Source of the DNA: Tissierellia bacterium | Lineage (GTDB): Bacteria; Bacillota; Clostridia; Tissierellales; Tepidimicrobiaceae | Length of the DNA stretch: 64,000 nt | NCBI GenBank assembly: GCA_012839745.1 | Contig: DUMS01000086.1 | Span: 62,001 to 126,000 of the forward strand | Direction of reading: 5' to 3' | Shown: one piece after another, positions 26,176 through 36,128 of the stretch | How the letters are laid out: every line of letters begins with the position of its first letter | Numbering within the stretch: position 1 is the stretch's first letter | Notes under the pieces: generated by a model | Told to the model about the DNA's origin: nothing | What the model saw: only the letters and a program-made list of their open reading frames with translations | Databases searched by the model: none | Program-made: the position numbers and the translations under genes

Positions 26176-26898
26176 CTACTGAGCCTTGTTCCTGGATTCT
26201 CCCAGGTAGGCCTCCTGTACCCTGCTGTCGTTAAGGAGCTCTTTTCCGGTTCCTTTCAGCTTAAGCTCCCCGGTTTCCAGTACATAGCCATAGTCGGCAA
26301 TTTCTAGTGCCTTCTTGGCGTTCTGCTCTACCAGCAATATTGTATTCCCCTGTTCATTTATTCTCTTGATTATGTCGAATATTTCCTTTACTAGTATTGG
26401 AGCAAGGCCTAAGGATGGCTCATCCATCATAAGCACCTTGGGCTTAACCATCAAAGCCCTTCCAACAGCAAGCATCTGCTGCTCGCCTCCGGACAGGGTT
26501 CCTGCCTTTTGCCAATGCCTCTCCTTCAACCTGGGGAATATATTATATACTTCCTTCATATTCTTCTCAACTTCTTCCCTGTTGTCAATTGTATATGCTC
26601 CTAGTATTAGGTTTTCTTCAACTGTAAGGTTTGGGAATACATGCCTTCCTTCCGGTACCAGTACTATTCCCTTCTTCACAATTTCAACGGTGGACAGGTT
26701 TGTTATGTCCTCATTGTTGTACTTTATGCTTCCCTGAGCCTTCTTTACAAGGCCCATTATAGCTCTTAAGGTTGAAGACTTGCCAGCACCATTGGCTCCA
26801 ATCAGGGTTACAATCTTATTATCTTCAATTGTCAGGTTTATCCCTCTAACTGCATTTATACCTCCATAGTTAATGTGCAGATTTTCAATTTTAAGCAT
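26176..26898 (-). CDS. livF: branched-chain amino-acid ABC transporter ATPase LivF
   Basis: A 240-residue ATP-binding subunit with Walker A IGANGAGKSST, Q-loop region, ABC signature LSGGEQQMLAVGRAL and Walker B VLMMDEPSLGLAP. The short form without the C-terminal extension and the phrase VPEGRHVFPNLTVEENL identify LivF rather than LivG. It powers import of Leu/Ile/Val or related amino acids together with LivG, LivH, LivM and the lipoprotein LivK. Its ATG overlaps the livG stop region (GTAGATG), with GGTGGAG upstream. Confidence 0.95.
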   Translation of the reverse strand: MLKIENLHINYGGINAVRGINLTIEDNKIVTLIGANGAGKSSTLRAIMGLVKKAQGSIKYNNEDITNLSTVEIVKKGIVLVPEGRHVFPNLTVEENLILGAYTIDNREEVEKNMKEVYNIFPRLKERHWQKAGTLSGGEQQMLAVGRALMVKPKVLMMDEPSLGLAPILVKEIFDIIKRINEQGNTILLVEQNAKKALEIADYGYVLETGELKLKGTGKELLNDSRVQEAYLGESRNKAQ

Positions 26899-27666
26899 CT
26901 ACTCCACCCCCAAATAAGCTTCTATAACCCTTTGGTTGTTTTGAATAGCTTCAGGGTCTCCCTGTGCAATCAGCTCGCCATGGTCCAGCACAAATATCTC
27001 TTCGCATATTCCCATTACTACATCCATATGGTGTTCAATTAAAAATACCGTCAAATCAAATTCATCCTTTATGTTCAATATAAACTCCATCAGTTCACTG
27101 CTTTCCTGGGGGTTCATACCTGCTGCAGGCTCATCCAAAAGCAACAGTTTAGGATCTGTAGCCAAGGCTCTGGCAATTTCCAGCCTTCTCTGTTTTCCAT
27201 AGGGAAGGGAGTTGGCTTTTTCATTCCTTTCTTTCAAAAGTCCAACCCTGTCCAGCAGGTAAAGGGATTTTTCCAGCATTTCCTTTTCTTCTTTCCTGTA
27301 TCCTGGAGTTCTCAGTATTGAGGAGAACACATTGGACTTGATTCTCAAGTGGTTTGCTACGAAAACATTGTCCAGCACCGACATATCCTTAAAAAGCCTT
27401 ATGTTCTGGAAGGTTCTGCATATTCCAAGCTTTGCTATTTCATCAGGTCTTTTCCCGGATATAATATGCTCCTTGTCTCCTGCATTGAATATCACCCGGC
27501 CTTCCGTTGGCTTATACACTCCTGTAACTACATTGAATATAGTAGTCTTTCCTGCTCCATTGGGGCCAATGAGGCCAACTATCTGACCCTTTTTAATATT
27601 GGCATTGAACTTGTTTGCAGCTATTACCCCGCCAAATTTCATAGTCACATTATCTATCTTAAGCAT
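26899..27666 (-). CDS. livG: branched-chain amino-acid ABC transporter ATPase LivG
   Basis: A 255-residue ATP-binding subunit. Walker A is GPNGAGKTT, the signature is LPYGKQRRLEIARAL and Walker B is LLLLDEPAAGMNPQES; the GICRTFQNIRLFKDMSVLDNVFVA segment and the C-terminal GDPEAIQNNQRVIEAYLG are LivG hallmarks. It forms the ATPase heterodimer with LivF. It follows livM by 18 bases in the livKHMGF operon and has AAAGGGATG as a moderate ribosome site. Confidence 0.95.
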   Translation of the reverse strand: MLKIDNVTMKFGGVIAANKFNANIKKGQIVGLIGPNGAGKTTIFNVVTGVYKPTEGRVIFNAGDKEHIISGKRPDEIAKLGICRTFQNIRLFKDMSVLDNVFVANHLRIKSNVFSSILRTPGYRKEEKEMLEKSLYLLDRVGLLKERNEKANSLPYGKQRRLEIARALATDPKLLLLDEPAAGMNPQESSELMEFILNIKDEFDLTVFLIEHHMDVVMGICEEIFVLDHGELIAQGDPEAIQNNQRVIEAYLGVE

Positions 27667-27684
27667 ATGCTATTCACATCCCTT

Positions 27685-28695
27685 TCAGTTTTCCTTCAAT
27701 AATCTATCCTTCCTGATTATTACCACCAGCATGAGGATTATTGAAAAGATAACCATTCTCATTCCAGGAATTCCTGGTATTTTAATGAATCCAAGGTTAA
27801 TGGAGCTATCCAGGAATCTCAGTATTTCCATGGCAGCGGTTACTACTACTGCAGAAATTACAGTGCCGTTTATATTTCCTATTCCTCCCAGTACCATTAT
27901 GAGGATTATGTTAAATGTGAGAGTTATTCTGAACATATTAGGGTCTATGGTTCCCAAATGGATTGCCATAAGCCCTCCTGCAATTCCTGCAAGAAATGAG
28001 CTGAAAGTAAAGCTCATAACCTTATGCTTGAATAGATTTATTCCCATGGACCTGGCTGCTATTTCATCCTCTTTTATGGATTTGAACGCTTTTCCATAGC
28101 TTCCTTCCATCAGGAATATCATGAATAGAATGGTTATAAAGGCTACTATCCAGCTCCACAGTATGCTGCTATACTTTGGTATTGCCTTAAGCCCCAGGGC
28201 TCCGTTAGTCAAAGACTGTGTATTGGTAAATATAACCCTTATTATTTCAGCAAACCCTAGAGTAGCTATAGCCAGATAGTCATCAGTAAGCCTCAATACT
28301 GGTGCTCCTATGAGAAATCCGAAAATAGCTGCGATTATACCTCCCATTAACAGAGCAGGCAATAAGCTCCACTGAACATTTTCCAGAAATGGCACTATAG
28401 GTTCCAGAAAGAAATTCATAGCCTTGTTTTCAGGAGTTATTGTAAGAAGTGCAACTGTATATGCACCTATTGCCATGAAGCCTGCATGTCCTAATGAAAA
28501 CAAACCTGTAAATCCATTTATAAGCTGCATACTAAGGCCTAATGTTACATATATGCCACAAAGATTTGCAATGGTCTTTACATAGTCATTGGCCAGAAAG
28601 TTAATTATCAATACTACAGCTAATAGAACACCAAGTAAAATCAGTGTATTCGTGTCCAATATCCTTTTCCTTTCAACCTTTAACCTGTCAGTCAT
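27685..28695 (-). CDS. livM: branched-chain amino-acid ABC transporter permease LivM
   Basis: A 336-residue inner-membrane permease with about nine hydrophobic segments. It has the LivM pattern MQLINGFTGLFSLGHAGFMAIGAY and the ATPase-contact segment GKAFKSIKEDEIAARSMGINLFKHK. With LivH it forms the translocation channel. The ATG has GAAGGTG upstream and lies 3 bases after the livH stop. Confidence 0.94.
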   Translation of the reverse strand: MTDRLKVERKRILDTNTLILLGVLLAVVLIINFLANDYVKTIANLCGIYVTLGLSMQLINGFTGLFSLGHAGFMAIGAYTVALLTITPENKAMNFFLEPIVPFLENVQWSLLPALLMGGIIAAIFGFLIGAPVLRLTDDYLAIATLGFAEIIRVIFTNTQSLTNGALGLKAIPKYSSILWSWIVAFITILFMIFLMEGSYGKAFKSIKEDEIAARSMGINLFKHKVMSFTFSSFLAGIAGGLMAIHLGTIDPNMFRITLTFNIILIMVLGGIGNINGTVISAVVVTAAMEILRFLDSSINLGFIKIPGIPGMRMVIFSIILMLVVIIRKDRLLKEN

Positions 28696-28698
28696 AGT

Positions 28699-29598
28699 CT
28701 ACACCTTCTCCGTAACTTTTTCTCCAAGCAATCCTGTAGGCTTGGCAAGAAGTATTATTATCAAAAGAATAAATGCAAAAGCATCCCTATACCCGGTTAG
28801 GCCGGGAAGCAATGCAACTAAAAGTATTTCCCCTAATCCAAGTATAAATCCTCCTAATACAGCTCCTCCTATATTTCCTATTCCTCCGATTACTGCAGCT
28901 ATAAAACACTTAACTCCAGGCATAGACCCCATTAATGGCATTAATTGAGGGTATTTTATACCCCACATGATCCCTCCTACTGCAGCTAAAAATGAGCCAA
29001 TAAAAAAAGTAATGGATATTATTCTGTTAACATCGATTCCCATTAACCTTGCAGTATCATAGTCCTTTGATAATGCCCTCATTGCCATACCGGTCTTGGT
29101 CTTGTTTATGATGTAGTTCAGGCCAATTAACAGGCCTATGGTAATAGCAGGAATTATAAATGTTACTATATTTATTGAAACTCCTCCCAGATTCACTATT
29201 TTATTGAGCAATTGAGGGATTGGGAAGGCCTTTGGCCTTCCCCCGAAAACTACTGTTGCAAAGTTCTGCAGGAAAAACGACGCTCCTATGGCAGATATCA
29301 AAACAGTAATTCTCTGTGCATCCCTTAATGGTCTGTAAGCAATTCTTTCAAGGAGGAACCCAATTATACCTGTTATAACTGCAGCCAGTATAAATGCAAT
29401 ATACCATGGAATGGATGTAAACACTATGGCATAGTATGTCAAATATGCTCCCAGCATGAATATGTCGCCATGGGCAAAGTTAATGAGCCTCAGTATTCCA
29501 TATACCATTGTATACCCTATGGCAATCAGAGCATATAAGCTGCCAAGTGAAATTCCATTGGCCAGGTGCTGCATGAATTCTGTGAAACTCATAGTCAT
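28699..29598 (-). CDS. livH: branched-chain amino-acid ABC transporter permease LivH
   Basis: A 299-residue permease with about eight hydrophobic segments. The motif GISLGSLYALIAIGYTMVYGILRLINFAHGDIFMLGAY spans the first segments and is diagnostic for LivH; MAMRALSKDYDTARLMGIDVNR is the coupling helix. It is the second gene of the operon, 27 bases after livK, with GAGGGGG before its ATG. Confidence 0.94.
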   Translation of the reverse strand: MTMSFTEFMQHLANGISLGSLYALIAIGYTMVYGILRLINFAHGDIFMLGAYLTYYAIVFTSIPWYIAFILAAVITGIIGFLLERIAYRPLRDAQRITVLISAIGASFFLQNFATVVFGGRPKAFPIPQLLNKIVNLGGVSINIVTFIIPAITIGLLIGLNYIINKTKTGMAMRALSKDYDTARLMGIDVNRIISITFFIGSFLAAVGGIMWGIKYPQLMPLMGSMPGVKCFIAAVIGGIGNIGGAVLGGFILGLGEILLVALLPGLTGYRDAFAFILLIIILLAKPTGLLGEKVTEKV

Positions 29599-29625
29599 TT
29601 TAAGTCCCCCTCTAGTCTAAGTTTA

Positions 29626-30783
29626 CTATGGTTCAACTACAGTTAAGAATACAAACTCTCCATTTTCCACTTTCTTTATTACTGCACTCTTAACAGCATC
29701 CCCGTTTTCATCCAGGGTTATATATCCCGTTGCTCCTACGAAATCCTTGGTTTCACTCAATGCATCCCTTATTGCTACAGAGTCTGCTGAACCAGCCCTC
29801 TCAATTGCATCCAGTATAACCATATATGCATCATATCCTAAAGCTGCAAATGCATTTGCCTCCTTTCCATATTTCTCTTTATACTTAGCCAGGAATTCCT
29901 CTGATACTTCTGTTACAGGTGCTTCAGCAGTAAAGTGGGTGCTGAATACAGCTCCTTCAACTGCATCTCCGCCAATTGACAGGAACTCAGGTGATTCCCA
30001 TGTGTCTCCACCAAGTATTGGAATATTTATTCCCTGGTCTCTTGCTTGCTTGATTAGAAGCGCACTTTCACCGTAGTTACCTGGTGCAAATATTACATCA
30101 GGATTTGCACTGGATACATTTGTAAGCTGTGCAGTAAAGTCCTGGTCTCCAGTATTGTAGGAAGCTGTAGCAACAATGGCATTTTCATTGCCTGTCAGCT
30201 CTTTAAATGCATCCATGAAGTATTTGCTCAATCCCACTGAATAGTCCTGAGTTACGTCCTGTATAATTGCAGCAGTCTTTGCACCCAGTTCTTTTACTGC
30301 ATAGTTTGCCATTACAGTTCCCTGGAATGGATCTATGAAACATACTCTAAAGTAATAATCGTTATTCAATGTTACCAATGGGTTGGTTGGTGAACATCCT
30401 ACAGCTGGAACCTTCTTTTCCTTGACTATGTCCCCTGCTGCCATGGATAGTGAGCTGCCGTAGCTGCCTATAATTGCAACTACATTATCCTTGTCTATCA
30501 AGCTTGATACTGCATTTGCTGCCTCTACCTTGTCAGACTTGTTGTCTACAATTACAAGTTCTACCTTCTTGCCAAGTACCTCTGGTTTTATTTCATTTGC
30601 AAGTTCAATGCCTTCAACTGTCATCTGACCGCCTGCAGCGCTTGAACCAGTCATTGGCTCAAATACCCCTATTTTAATTACGTCTGAATCTCCTCCGCCT
30701 GTTTCCTTTGAGCCTCCACATCCTGTAAGCATTGTTGAAACAAGCACTAGAACTAACATCAAAACCCCAAGTTTCCTATACAT
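29626..30783 (-). CDS. livK: branched-chain amino-acid-binding lipoprotein LivK
   Basis: A 385-residue periplasmic-type type-I binding protein anchored as a lipoprotein: signal helix VLMLVLVLVSTMLTGC with the lipobox Cys, followed by a Gly/Ser-rich linker. The mature part starts IKIGVFEPMTGSSAAGG and continues with VAIIGSYGSSLSMAAG and PAVGCSPTNPLVT, as in Leu/Ile/Val-binding proteins. The track start is moved 14 codons in to the ATG at 30783 with AAGGGGAGG upstream. It leads the livKHMGF operon, driven by a consensus promoter 120 bases upstream. Confidence 0.95.
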   Translation of the reverse strand: MYRKLGVLMLVLVLVSTMLTGCGGSKETGGGDSDVIKIGVFEPMTGSSAAGGQMTVEGIELANEIKPEVLGKKVELVIVDNKSDKVEAANAVSSLIDKDNVVAIIGSYGSSLSMAAGDIVKEKKVPAVGCSPTNPLVTLNNDYYFRVCFIDPFQGTVMANYAVKELGAKTAAIIQDVTQDYSVGLSKYFMDAFKELTGNENAIVATASYNTGDQDFTAQLTNVSSANPDVIFAPGNYGESALLIKQARDQGINIPILGGDTWESPEFLSIGGDAVEGAVFSTHFTAEAPVTEVSEEFLAKYKEKYGKEANAFAALGYDAYMVILDAIERAGSADSVAIRDALSETKDFVGATGYITLDENGDAVKSAVIKKVENGEFVFLTVVEP

Positions 30784-30903
30784 TTTGATACCTCCCCTTA
30801 AAAATAGTCTCTGATGCATAATCAATTAAAAAGTATCTATGTATATTGAAACAACTGTGGCAAGAATTTTATTAGTTTTAATATTCCGTCTACTTTTGCT
30901 TAA

Positions 30904-30932
30904 AGTATATAATTTATTGGATAATTTGTCAA
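30904..30932 (-). promoter_or_regulatory. consensus vegetative promoter of the liv operon
   Basis: The minus strand reads TTGACA, 17 bases, TATACT. The leader to livK is about 115 bases and shows no recognised riboswitch or T-box. Confidence 0.85.
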
Positions 30933-31081
30933 TATTTCATCAATTGTTGCAGCAATCAGCTTCTCCTGTTAATATAAATATTAGGATAATGACCATTTTA
31001 GGCCTTTAAAGTGCAGTTTTCAGGACAAATAACCTTTCTTAAATTTTTTTGCCAAACACAAAAGTAAAGGAGTGAAAATTT

Positions 31082-33154
31082 ATGGATGCTGAAATACATA
31101 CAGGCTATATGCCCCAATACGATAAGGTTAATAAAAGGAGCATAAGCAGGAACATATTGCTGTCTACTGCGTTGGTATGCCTCATATTAATCGTTGTAAT
31201 AGGCAGTACATTTTACCATGTAACTAAACAAGAACTCATTAATTCCTATGATAAGCTCCTGTATAACAAAGCCATAGACTCATCAAAACTGGCAGATGAG
31301 CAGATAAAGAACTATGTTGTTTCCATTGAAACCCTGGGAGGGTTAAGCATAATTACCGACAACCAGATACCCATAGAGGAAAAACTGGAATTTTTAACAA
31401 AAGAAAAAACACGCCTTAATCTTACTCATATTGGAATATCAGATTTACAGGGAAACCTCATATTGGATACCGGAGAAACCATGGATATATATGAAGAGGA
31501 ATACTTCTATGAAACCATGTCAGGCAATAGCTATTTTTCCCAGCCTATGATAAACCCTTTGACAGGAAAGGTTTCAATTGTAATATCAACACCTATTATG
31601 AGCAGTGAAAATCTTTCAGGTGTTCTGGTAGCATACACGTCAGCTGATAAGTTCTACAATATCACACAGGATATTCAATTTGGTGAAAGCGGATATTCTT
31701 TCATTATTAACCACAGGGCAGATGTCATAGCCCATCCTACAATAAGAACCGGTGCCACAGCAATTGATGATACCAAGAATTTTGAAACATTAATAAATCT
31801 TGTAGACCCTGAGTATGTGGAAGATATGATAAAAGTACAGGAAATGATAAGCTCTAATGAGTCCGGTACGGGAAAATATTCAAGGGACGGAAAAATTGTG
31901 CGCATTGGATTTGCACCCATAAAGTCAAAAAACTGGACATTGGTAGTAAGCATTTCTGAAGAAGAAATCCTTTCAGGATTAAATTGGCTATTAAGAACAC
32001 TTCTTATTGTAGTAGCAGCTGCATCTATTCTAGGATATCTGGCCTCTTCATTCTTTATCAAAAGAATTACAAATAGAATCAGCATTCTTACTGAACACAG
32101 CCATAGGATTTCAAATATGGACTTTACCGAAAACATAGACGATGATATTCTTTCCAGAGAAGATGAGATAGGCATAATTGGCAATTCCCTTCAGACCATA
32201 ATTGAACACATAAGAAACATGTTTCATAACTTAAGCCTAACAGCAGCACAGGTTGCAGCCTCCTCCCAGCAGCTGGCAGCCATATCTGAAGAAACTGCAG
32301 CCAGTGCAAACAATATCCATGAAGCATCAACTAAAATATCCGAATCCACCAGAAATCAGCATAATGAAATATTAAATGCAATAAATTCCATCAGGGAAAT
32401 TTCCGTTCAAATGGGCAATGTCTCTGAAAAGGCTAAGGATGCCAACAGCCTAAGCGTTGAAATATCCGGTAAGGCAAAATCAGGCAGAGAAAGAATAAAT
32501 GAAGCCATAATCCAGATGGATAACATAAAAAACAGCACTTTAACCGTTAAAAAATCGCTGGAGGAAGTAATGCAAAGCTTTAGTAAGATGAATCAGATGT
32601 TGAACATAATTGAAAACATATCAGAGCAAACCAACCTTCTGGCATTAAATGCAGCCATTGAGGCTGCAAGGGCTGGAGAACACGGCCTTGGATTCGGAGT
32701 AGTTGCCAATGAAATAAAGAAGCTGTCTGAAGAAACCCAAAAATCAGCAAAGGAAGTCAAATCAATAATAGCAGGCAATAACATTCTTATTAATGAAACC
32801 AATAATAAGATGGATTCAAACACATATGAGGTAGAACAAGGAGTAATTGCCGTAAAGGAGGCTAAAACATCCTTTGATGAAATTGCCAGCCTCATTGAAG
32901 ATATTGCCATGAGAATTGAACACATAGCAAATTCCACAGTGACTGTTGAGAATAATGTGAACAATCTGGTTAAGTCCTCTGATATTATAGAAGAAATGTC
33001 CCAAAATATTTCTATGGAGATAATGAACTCTTCAACTGCAACAGAAGAACAGCTGGCTTCTACGGAGGAAATTGCATCTTCAGCAGAAAACCTTGCAAAC
33101 CTGGCAGAAGAAGTAAGAAGCCTGTTGGATAGCATTAAAGTAGAAAAAAATTAG
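31082..33154 (+). CDS. methyl-accepting chemotaxis protein with dCache sensor
   Basis: A 690-residue membrane chemoreceptor. A first transmembrane helix (about 25-48) is followed by an extracellular double-Cache domain (about 50-300, with [17 protein letters not shown] and [12 protein letters not shown]), a second helix (about 305-327), HAMP (to about 385) and the signalling domain with the tip [21 protein letters not shown]. The sensor lacks the RxWY...YxD amino-acid motif seen in the receptor at 61862, so its ligand differs. The gene is on the plus strand with AAAGGAG upstream, divergent from liv. Confidence 0.93.
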   Translation: MDAEIHTGYMPQYDKVNKRSISRNILLSTALVCLILIVVIGSTFYHVTKQELINSYDKLLYNKAIDSSKLADEQIKNYVVSIETLGGLSIITDNQIPIEEKLEFLTKEKTRLNLTHIGISDLQGNLILDTGETMDIYEEEYFYETMSGNSYFSQPMINPLTGKVSIVISTPIMSSENLSGVLVAYTSADKFYNITQDIQFGESGYSFIINHRADVIAHPTIRTGATAIDDTKNFETLINLVDPEYVEDMIKVQEMISSNESGTGKYSRDGKIVRIGFAPIKSKNWTLVVSISEEEILSGLNWLLRTLLIVVAAASILGYLASSFFIKRITNRISILTEHSHRISNMDFTENIDDDILSREDEIGIIGNSLQTIIEHIRNMFHNLSLTAAQVAASSQQLAAISEETAASANNIHEASTKISESTRNQHNEILNAINSIREISVQMGNVSEKAKDANSLSVEISGKAKSGRERINEAIIQMDNIKNSTLTVKKSLEEVMQSFSKMNQMLNIIENISEQTNLLALNAAIEAARAGEHGLGFGVVANEIKKLSEETQKSAKEVKSIIAGNNILINETNNKMDSNTYEVEQGVIAVKEAKTSFDEIASLIEDIAMRIEHIANSTVTVENNVNNLVKSSDIIEEMSQNISMEIMNSSTATEEQLASTEEIASSAENLANLAEEVRSLLDSIKVEKN

Positions 33155-33174
33155 CCTTGCTGGCTAATTTTTTT
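33144..33174. terminator. bidirectional terminator between the chemoreceptor and phosphorylase genes
   Basis: AAAAAAATTAGCC and GGCTAATTTTTTT form a 13-bp stem with a TTGCT loop; it overlaps the stop codons of both convergent genes. Confidence 0.88.
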
Positions 33175-33897
33175 CAAACTTGCTATTGTTTCCAAGGCAA
33201 GCATTATCTCACGTTTTTCTCCCTCCATGGAATTTGATTTTTCGTTTACATAGCCGCCAATTCCATGCTTTACATTGGTTTTATATTCCACTACAGTATT
33301 CAATATGCTTGCAGCCTTGACACCTTTCAACTGAGCAAGTGTAAAAATCACACCGCTTTCCATATCTGAACACAATACGTTTTTCCTGCTCCAGTAGCTC
33401 ATTAGCTCATCTTCATTGTCAATATAGAAGGAATCATGGCTTCTTATAATTCCGGTATAATAAGTAAATCCCAGGTCCCTGCATGTATTTATAATAGAAT
33501 TTACCAGCTCAAAATCTGCTACAGCAGGATATTTTTCCTCCACGTACATTCTTGAAGTGCCATCTTCCCTGACTGCTGCTGTGGCAATTACCAGATCCCC
33601 TACCTTTATATGAGGCTGTACAGCCCCTCCGCTGCCTATTCTTATGAAGTATTCCCCTCCACAGGCTATCAGCTCCTCCATGCAAATGGCAGCAGAAGGA
33701 GCACCTATACCTGTAGATGTGGCAGTTATGTCCACTCCCTTGTAGGTTCCTCTGATGGTTCTAAACTCCCTGTTATAAGCTATTTCCTCATAGCTGTCCA
33801 TATATCTGGCAAGCCTTAGAATCCTTCCAGGGTCACCGGCTAATATAATATACTTGGATACATCTCCTGGCCCTAACAATATATGAGGCTGTTTCAT
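33151..33897 (-). CDS. uridine phosphorylase-like nucleoside phosphorylase
   Basis: A 248-residue PNP/UDP-family enzyme, which splits nucleosides with phosphate into base and pentose-1-phosphate. [19 protein letters not shown], the phosphate-site [28 protein letters not shown] and the ribose-binding [23 protein letters not shown] fit uridine phosphorylase. The start at 33897 (AAGGTGAT upstream) is preferred over the track start 5 codons earlier. It is the last gene of the nucleoside-uptake operon, 4 bases after a flavoprotein gene, and would act on the imported nucleoside. Confidence 0.9.
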   Translation of the reverse strand: MKQPHILLGPGDVSKYIILAGDPGRILRLARYMDSYEEIAYNREFRTIRGTYKGVDITATSTGIGAPSAAICMEELIACGGEYFIRIGSGGAVQPHIKVGDLVIATAAVREDGTSRMYVEEKYPAVADFELVNSIINTCRDLGFTYYTGIIRSHDSFYIDNEDELMSYWSRKNVLCSDMESGVIFTLAQLKGVKAASILNTVVEYKTNVKHGIGGYVNEKSNSMEGEKREIMLALETIASLKKISQQG

Positions 33898-33901
33898 ATT
33901 A

Positions 33902-35203
33902 TCACCTTCCATTATTAATATTAAGCACTGCTTCCAAAATGCTCTCCGTTAAGGTAGGATGGATTATTAAATTGGATTTAATATGGTCTAATGTAAGGTT
34001 GTTATTGAACAAAGGGCTAATCATCCCTATATACTCAGATACCATATTCCCTACCATCCATATCCCCAGCACATTTTGGCCTTCATCTACAATTACTTTT
34101 ACAAATCCTTCATCTAAATCCCTTGACCACCCTCTCCAGGTGTCCTTGAAATTGCAATATCCTACTTTATAGCTAACTCCCCTTAAATCCTCCTCCTGCC
34201 TTCCTATGCCGGCTATTTCAGGCAATGTGAAAACTGCTCTGGGGAGACTTTCATAATTCATGCTTATATTTCTTCCATTTAGTATATATTCAGCCACCTG
34301 CAATCCCTGATTTATGGCTACATTGCCAAGGCCCATAATTCCATTTATATCGCCAATGGCAAATATGTTGTCCACGCTAGTCTTTAAATTGCTGTCTACA
34401 AGTATTTTGCTTTCACTATATCTTATATTAAGCCTTTCAATTCCCTTTGGAAAATTGGGCTTTCTTAAAAGGGTAACCAGTACCTTTTCCCCTTCCATAA
34501 TGCTTTCATCGTCTAAAATTACTTTCACATTGCTGTTTTCCACATATGCCTTTATTGCAGATTTTCCCTTAACAATTTTGACGCCCTTATCCATAAGTTT
34601 TTTCTCTATGGGATATGCCAAATCCCCATCATATCCAGGCAAAATACTGTTTTCTTTTTCTATGACAGTTACATTGACCCCTAATTGGCTATAAAGGGAT
34701 GCAAACTCAATTCCTTCAACATTTCCTCCAAGTATTACTAAGCTCTTGGGAATATCCTTCAACTCTACGGCTTCCCTGTGGGTAATTATCCATTCTCTGT
34801 CAACAGGTATGCCATCAATGCTTATGGCTTCCGTTCCGGTGGCAATTATTATATATCCGGATGTAAGTATACTTCCTCCTACCTTTACAGCATGCGAATC
34901 AACAAGCTCTCCCTCTCCATAATAGACATCAACTCCTATGGATGACAGACTGCTTTTAGTTCTTCTGCCCAGTTCAGCTAAATCATCCTGCCATCTGTTA
35001 AGCAACTCCTCTATGTTTCCCTTGTTTTCCTTGAAAAAGTCAAGGGCTCTTTTAACAGGCACAGCTCCCCATCTAATGGCTGTACCTCCCAAGGAGTCCC
35101 TTTCGATTATGGCTACAGATTTGCCTTCTTTTCTTAAGGCCTTTGCACAATAATATCCAGCCACTCCTCCGCCTAATATTACCACATCATATTCCCTTGC
35201 CAT
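33902..35203 (-). CDS. FAD-dependent pyridine-nucleotide oxidoreductase lacking the redox disulfide
   Basis: A 433-residue two-dinucleotide-binding flavoprotein related to dihydrolipoamide dehydrogenase. The FAD motif YDVVILGGGVAGYYCAKAL, the NAD motif LVILGGNVEGIEFASLYSQLG, the ATG motif IIATGTEA and FAIGDINGIMGL are intact, and the C-terminal IIHPTLTES resembles the dimer-interface HPT. Where active disulfide enzymes have GGTCLNxGCxPSK, this protein has GGTAIRWGAVPVK, so both cysteines are missing. It cannot work as a lipoamide dehydrogenase. It sits between nucleoside permease and phosphorylase genes with overlapping signals, so a role in nucleoside metabolism is inferred; the reaction is unknown. 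Confidence 0.82.
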   Translation of the reverse strand: MAREYDVVILGGGVAGYYCAKALRKEGKSVAIIERDSLGGTAIRWGAVPVKRALDFFKENKGNIEELLNRWQDDLAELGRRTKSSLSSIGVDVYYGEGELVDSHAVKVGGSILTSGYIIIATGTEAISIDGIPVDREWIITHREAVELKDIPKSLVILGGNVEGIEFASLYSQLGVNVTVIEKENSILPGYDGDLAYPIEKKLMDKGVKIVKGKSAIKAYVENSNVKVILDDESIMEGEKVLVTLLRKPNFPKGIERLNIRYSESKILVDSNLKTSVDNIFAIGDINGIMGLGNVAINQGLQVAEYILNGRNISMNYESLPRAVFTLPEIAGIGRQEEDLRGVSYKVGYCNFKDTWRGWSRDLDEGFVKVIVDEGQNVLGIWMVGNMVSEYIGMISPLFNNNLTLDHIKSNLIIHPTLTESILEAVLNINNGR

Positions 35204-35204
35204 A

Positions 35205-36128
35205 CTAGGATTCCCCTTCTACATTTTTCTTTATTTTTCTTATATAGCTCTTGGCTACAACAAACAGCACTACAATAGTTCCCAGATAAGGTATCATCTG
35301 GGTAAACTGGGATGGTATGCCTACAACCTGAAGCCTTATGCCTAATGCATCAAAGAATCCAAACATGAATGCTGCAATTAAAGTCCTTATGGGATGTGCA
35401 CCTCCGAAAATTATGGCTGCCATGGCTATAAAACCTCTTTGTGCGCTCATGTTTTCTGTAAACAATGTCAGATATCCCAAGGATAGATGAGCTCCTGCAA
35501 ATCCGCAGAATACTCCGCAGGCAATGGAACTTATGTATTTCATCTTTCTTGGGCTTACTCCTGCAGTTTCCAGAGCTTCCGGAAACTCTCCCGATGCCCT
35601 GAGCCATATTCCATAAGGTGTTTTATATAAATACACATACACTAGTGCAACCAGTATCCAGCTTACATATACAAAAACAGTATGGTTGTTGAATATGGTA
35701 TCCAATAATGGAATGCCCTCCAAAAATCCTAATCTAAATCTAGGTAGCGGAACTATATCCGGTGAAGAAAAAGCACCTTTTACCCCAAATATGCTTCTTA
35801 GCAGGAATACAGTCAAACCTCCTGCAAGTATGTTTATTGCAATACCTATAATGAATTCGTCAGATTTCAGGTCTATTACAAAGTAAGCAAACAAAAGCCC
35901 TACTAGTATTCCAACTCCCACTGCCATAAGAACTCCAGCCAGAGAAGAGCTGAAAAAATAGCTGCCTACAATTGCAAAGAAGGCTCCCATTAATATCATG
36001 CCCTCCATGCCTATATTGAGTATGCCGGCATGCTGGGTTAATAATCCTCCTAAAGCTGCCAGTATCAATGGAGTAGCCGTCCTTATTGTGTGCTGGAGCA
36101 AAGTAAGATTTATTATTTCCTTAAGCAT
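35205..36128 (-). CDS. nucleoside ABC transporter permease (second)
   Basis: A 307-residue BPD_transp_2 permease. LQHTIRTATPLILAALGGLLTQHAGILNIGMEGMILMGAF is the characteristic first block of nucleoside (NupQ/YufQ-type) permeases; AAIIFGGAHPIRTLIAAFMFGF is the second. I choose the ATG at 36128 (AGGTGAG upstream); it overlaps the preceding permease gene by 8 bases. With its partner and the ATPase it imports nucleosides delivered by the BMP lipoprotein. Confidence 0.92.
   Translation of the reverse strand: MLKEIINLTLLQHTIRTATPLILAALGGLLTQHAGILNIGMEGMILMGAFFAIVGSYFFSSSLAGVLMAVGVGILVGLLFAYFVIDLKSDEFIIGIAINILAGGLTVFLLRSIFGVKGAFSSPDIVPLPRFRLGFLEGIPLLDTIFNNHTVFVYVSWILVALVYVYLYKTPYGIWLRASGEFPEALETAGVSPRKMKYISSIACGVFCGFAGAHLSLGYLTLFTENMSAQRGFIAMAAIIFGGAHPIRTLIAAFMFGFFDALGIRLQVVGIPSQFTQMIPYLGTIVVLFVVAKSYIRKIKKNVEGES

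Noticed and set aside
32593-33135. 180-residue minus-strand ORF opposite the chemoreceptor at 31082
   Set aside because: A shadow of the signalling domain, with translation rich in Ser/Phe/Ile and no family match.
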